NCBI RefSeq assembly: GCF_002741985.1
Contig: NZ_APHW01000025.1
Location: forward strand, 1-52,525
Direction: 5' to 3'
Source: Vibrio rotiferianus CAIM 577 = LMG 21460
GTDB taxonomy: Bacteria > Pseudomonadota > Gammaproteobacteria > Enterobacterales > Vibrionaceae
Length of the DNA: 52,525 bases
Position 1 is the stretch's first letter. Each line of letters begins with the position of its first letter. Under the pieces are notes generated by a model. That model ran no database searches, was not told the origin of the DNA, and saw only the letters and a list, made by a program, of their open reading frames with translations. Below are positions 51,765-52,525 of this stretch, piece by piece. The position numbers were made by a program, and so were the translations under genes.

Positions 51765-52247
51765 ATGGAGTCACTGCAAAAAATCTATCAACTCAACCGA
51801 GAGCGATTCAACGCGCTCTCTATCCCCTTTCGAGAATGGCAACACGAAGCCATTCTCGACTTCGAAACCGACGTCAAAGTAGCCGCACAACTTGGTTGGA
51901 CCGGCACTCATACTAAGAGTCTTTTTCTCAAGCTAAAAGGGCAAGGTTATGCAGTCTACCTGACCGACAAAGACTCTCGATTAGACTCCAAACAAATCAA
52001 AGCCATAACTGGTAAGCGGCCTTCGATTTGTAGTGACGATGAAATGATTGAGCAGCTAGGTTGTGTACCCGGTGCGGTGTGTCCGATAGGGTTGCCGGAG
52101 CACGTCATCATCATTGTCGATACGGCACTCTATCAACATGAAGAGCTACTCTATACACCAGGTTTACCCGAGTTAACCTTTGGCTTTGCAGGTAGCGAAC
52201 TTAAACGTCTGCTCCTTGCTGGCAGTAACACTCTGCTAGAACTTTAG
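51765..52247 (+). CDS. YbaK-domain protein, probable trans-editing deacylase
   Basis: It has 160 residues forming a single YbaK/ProX-type domain: HEAILDFETDVKVAAQLG, then KSLFLKLKGQGYAVYLTDKDSRLDSKQIKAI, and a C-terminal GLPELTFGFAGSELKRLL. AGGAAAG precedes the ATG. It lies 24 bases after argO and may be co-transcribed. The sequence resembles the branch that edits prolyl-tRNA more than classic YbaK, but specificity is inference. Its transcript end appears to be cut by the IS element at 52283. Confidence 0.85.
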   Translation: MESLQKIYQLNRERFNALSIPFREWQHEAILDFETDVKVAAQLGWTGTHTKSLFLKLKGQGYAVYLTDKDSRLDSKQIKAITGKRPSICSDDEMIEQLGCVPGAVCPIGLPEHVIIIVDTALYQHEELLYTPGLPELTFGFAGSELKRLLLAGSNTLLEL

Positions 52248-52260
52248 AACATTGGGATAT

Positions 52261-52282
52261 AAAAAAAGCGAGGCCATTGCCT
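52261..52282 (+). terminator. Left half of a terminator cut by the IS element
   Basis: A7 then GCGAGGC, a CATT loop, and GCCT, where the second arm should continue as CGC and a T-run. The sequence instead passes into the IS4-family end at 52283. Confidence 0.55.
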
Positions 52283-52304
52283 TAATGCTGATCGGTTTAG
52301 AGAC

Positions 52305-52332
52305 TTGAATGATCTTGGGATCGTATGATAAT
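52305..52332 (+). promoter_or_regulatory. Possible internal promoter of the IS4-family transposase
   Basis: TTGAAT (52305-52310), 16-bp spacer, GATAAT (52327-52332). The predicted start, about 52339, is inside the left arm of the hairpin at 52331-52357. Confidence 0.5.
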
Positions 52333-52362
52333 CCCCACTAACAACGTTAGTGGGGATTTTTT
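52331..52362 (+). terminator. Hairpin over the transposase ribosome site
   Basis: A perfect 12-bp stem (52331-52342 with 52346-52357), loop AAC, followed by TTTTT directly before the ATG. The only Shine-Dalgarno candidate, GGGGA (52352-52356), is in the right arm. Confidence 0.8.
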
Positions 52363-52525
52363 ATGTTTGCTCAAGAGTTGGTTTTGGCTCATGAAACAAT
52401 AGAGGATGGTAAAAACTACGAGTCTGTAGTTAATGCCATTCAACTTGAATGGATAGAGCAAGCTTTGCTTGATACATCTAAAGCAAGTATTAGGCGACGA
52501 CGTTTACCAGCGCAACAAGCGGTTT
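52363..52525 (+). CDS. IS4-family transposase, N-terminal fragment (runs off the window)
   Basis: Fifty-four codons are visible from ATG 52363. The IS4 N-terminal domain pattern is clear: WIEQALLDTSKASIRRRRLP corresponds to the family block ending in RKRRLP in E. coli InsG. The catalytic DDE residues would lie beyond the window edge, so intactness is unknown. Confidence 0.88.
   Translation, partial: MFAQELVLAHETIEDGKNYESVVNAIQLEWIEQALLDTSKASIRRRRLPAQQAV

Larger units (their letters stand above)
52283..52525 (+). mobile_element. IS4-family insertion sequence, left end (truncated by window)
   Basis: Begins with TAATGCTGATCGGTTTAG, which resembles the E. coli IS4 left inverted repeat (TAATGCCGATCAGTTAAG as I recall it). 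It continues through a hairpin into a transposase whose N-terminus matches the IS4 family. The right end lies outside the window. Confidence 0.8.

Overview
The window reads as a core chromosomal segment of a Vibrio, most likely of the Harveyi clade (V. parahaemolyticus / V. campbellii / V. alginolyticus type). This rests on gene order, on recognisable protein sequences (RecA, MutS, RpoS, BarA/VarS, enolase) and on moderate GC content. I do not assign a species. Nearly every gene has a recognisable gammaproteobacterial family, and most of the order matches E. coli blocks placed end to end.

Layout. Positions 1-910 hold an array of five tRNA-Arg(ACG) and two tRNA-Ser(GCU) genes on the minus strand, downstream of csrA. 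Next come lysC, alaS, recX and recA (minus; the recA promoter carries a LexA box) and pncC. mutS is divergent (plus). A long minus block follows: rpoS-nlpD-pcm-surE-truD-ispF-ispD-ftsB, then eno-pyrG, mazG, relA and rlmD. barA (varS) is on plus. A second minus block runs acpS-pdxJ-recO-era-rnc-lepB-lepA-rseC-rseB-rseA-rpoE. nadB (plus) converges with ygfX-sdhE (minus). ygfZ and a YbaK-like editing protein follow on plus, then a roughly 650-base gene-poor stretch with a candidate small RNA, then a 68-residue orphan gene. ubiI-ubiH-ygfB (minus) face zapA, 6S RNA, fau, rpiA and serA (plus). A SIMPL-domain gene and argP (minus) lie opposite argO and a second YbaK-like gene (plus). The window ends inside the left end of an IS4-family insertion sequence.

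How the genes work together. The segment is rich in global regulation: CsrA and the BarA/VarS kinase at the head of the Csr pathway, RpoS, RpoE with RseA/B/C, RelA (ppGpp), the 6S RNA that binds RNA polymerase, and LexA-controlled recA. It also holds genome maintenance (recA, recX, mutS, recO), translation quality control (alaS, lepA, two YbaK-like deacylases, truD, rlmD), protein secretion (lepB), isoprenoid and ubiquinone synthesis (ispD, ispF, ubiI, ubiH), and flavin or Fe-S related genes (nadB, sdhE, ygfZ).

No dedicated defence system, prophage, CRISPR array or clearly new multi-gene system is visible. The least explained parts are: the IS4-family end, with a hairpin that appears to guard its transposase and a host terminator that it appears to have split; a candidate small RNA near 41.8-41.9 kb; structured palindromic sequences upstream of ftsB and after relA; a possible 40-codon gene between csrA and the tRNAs; and the repeat-expanded tRNA array.
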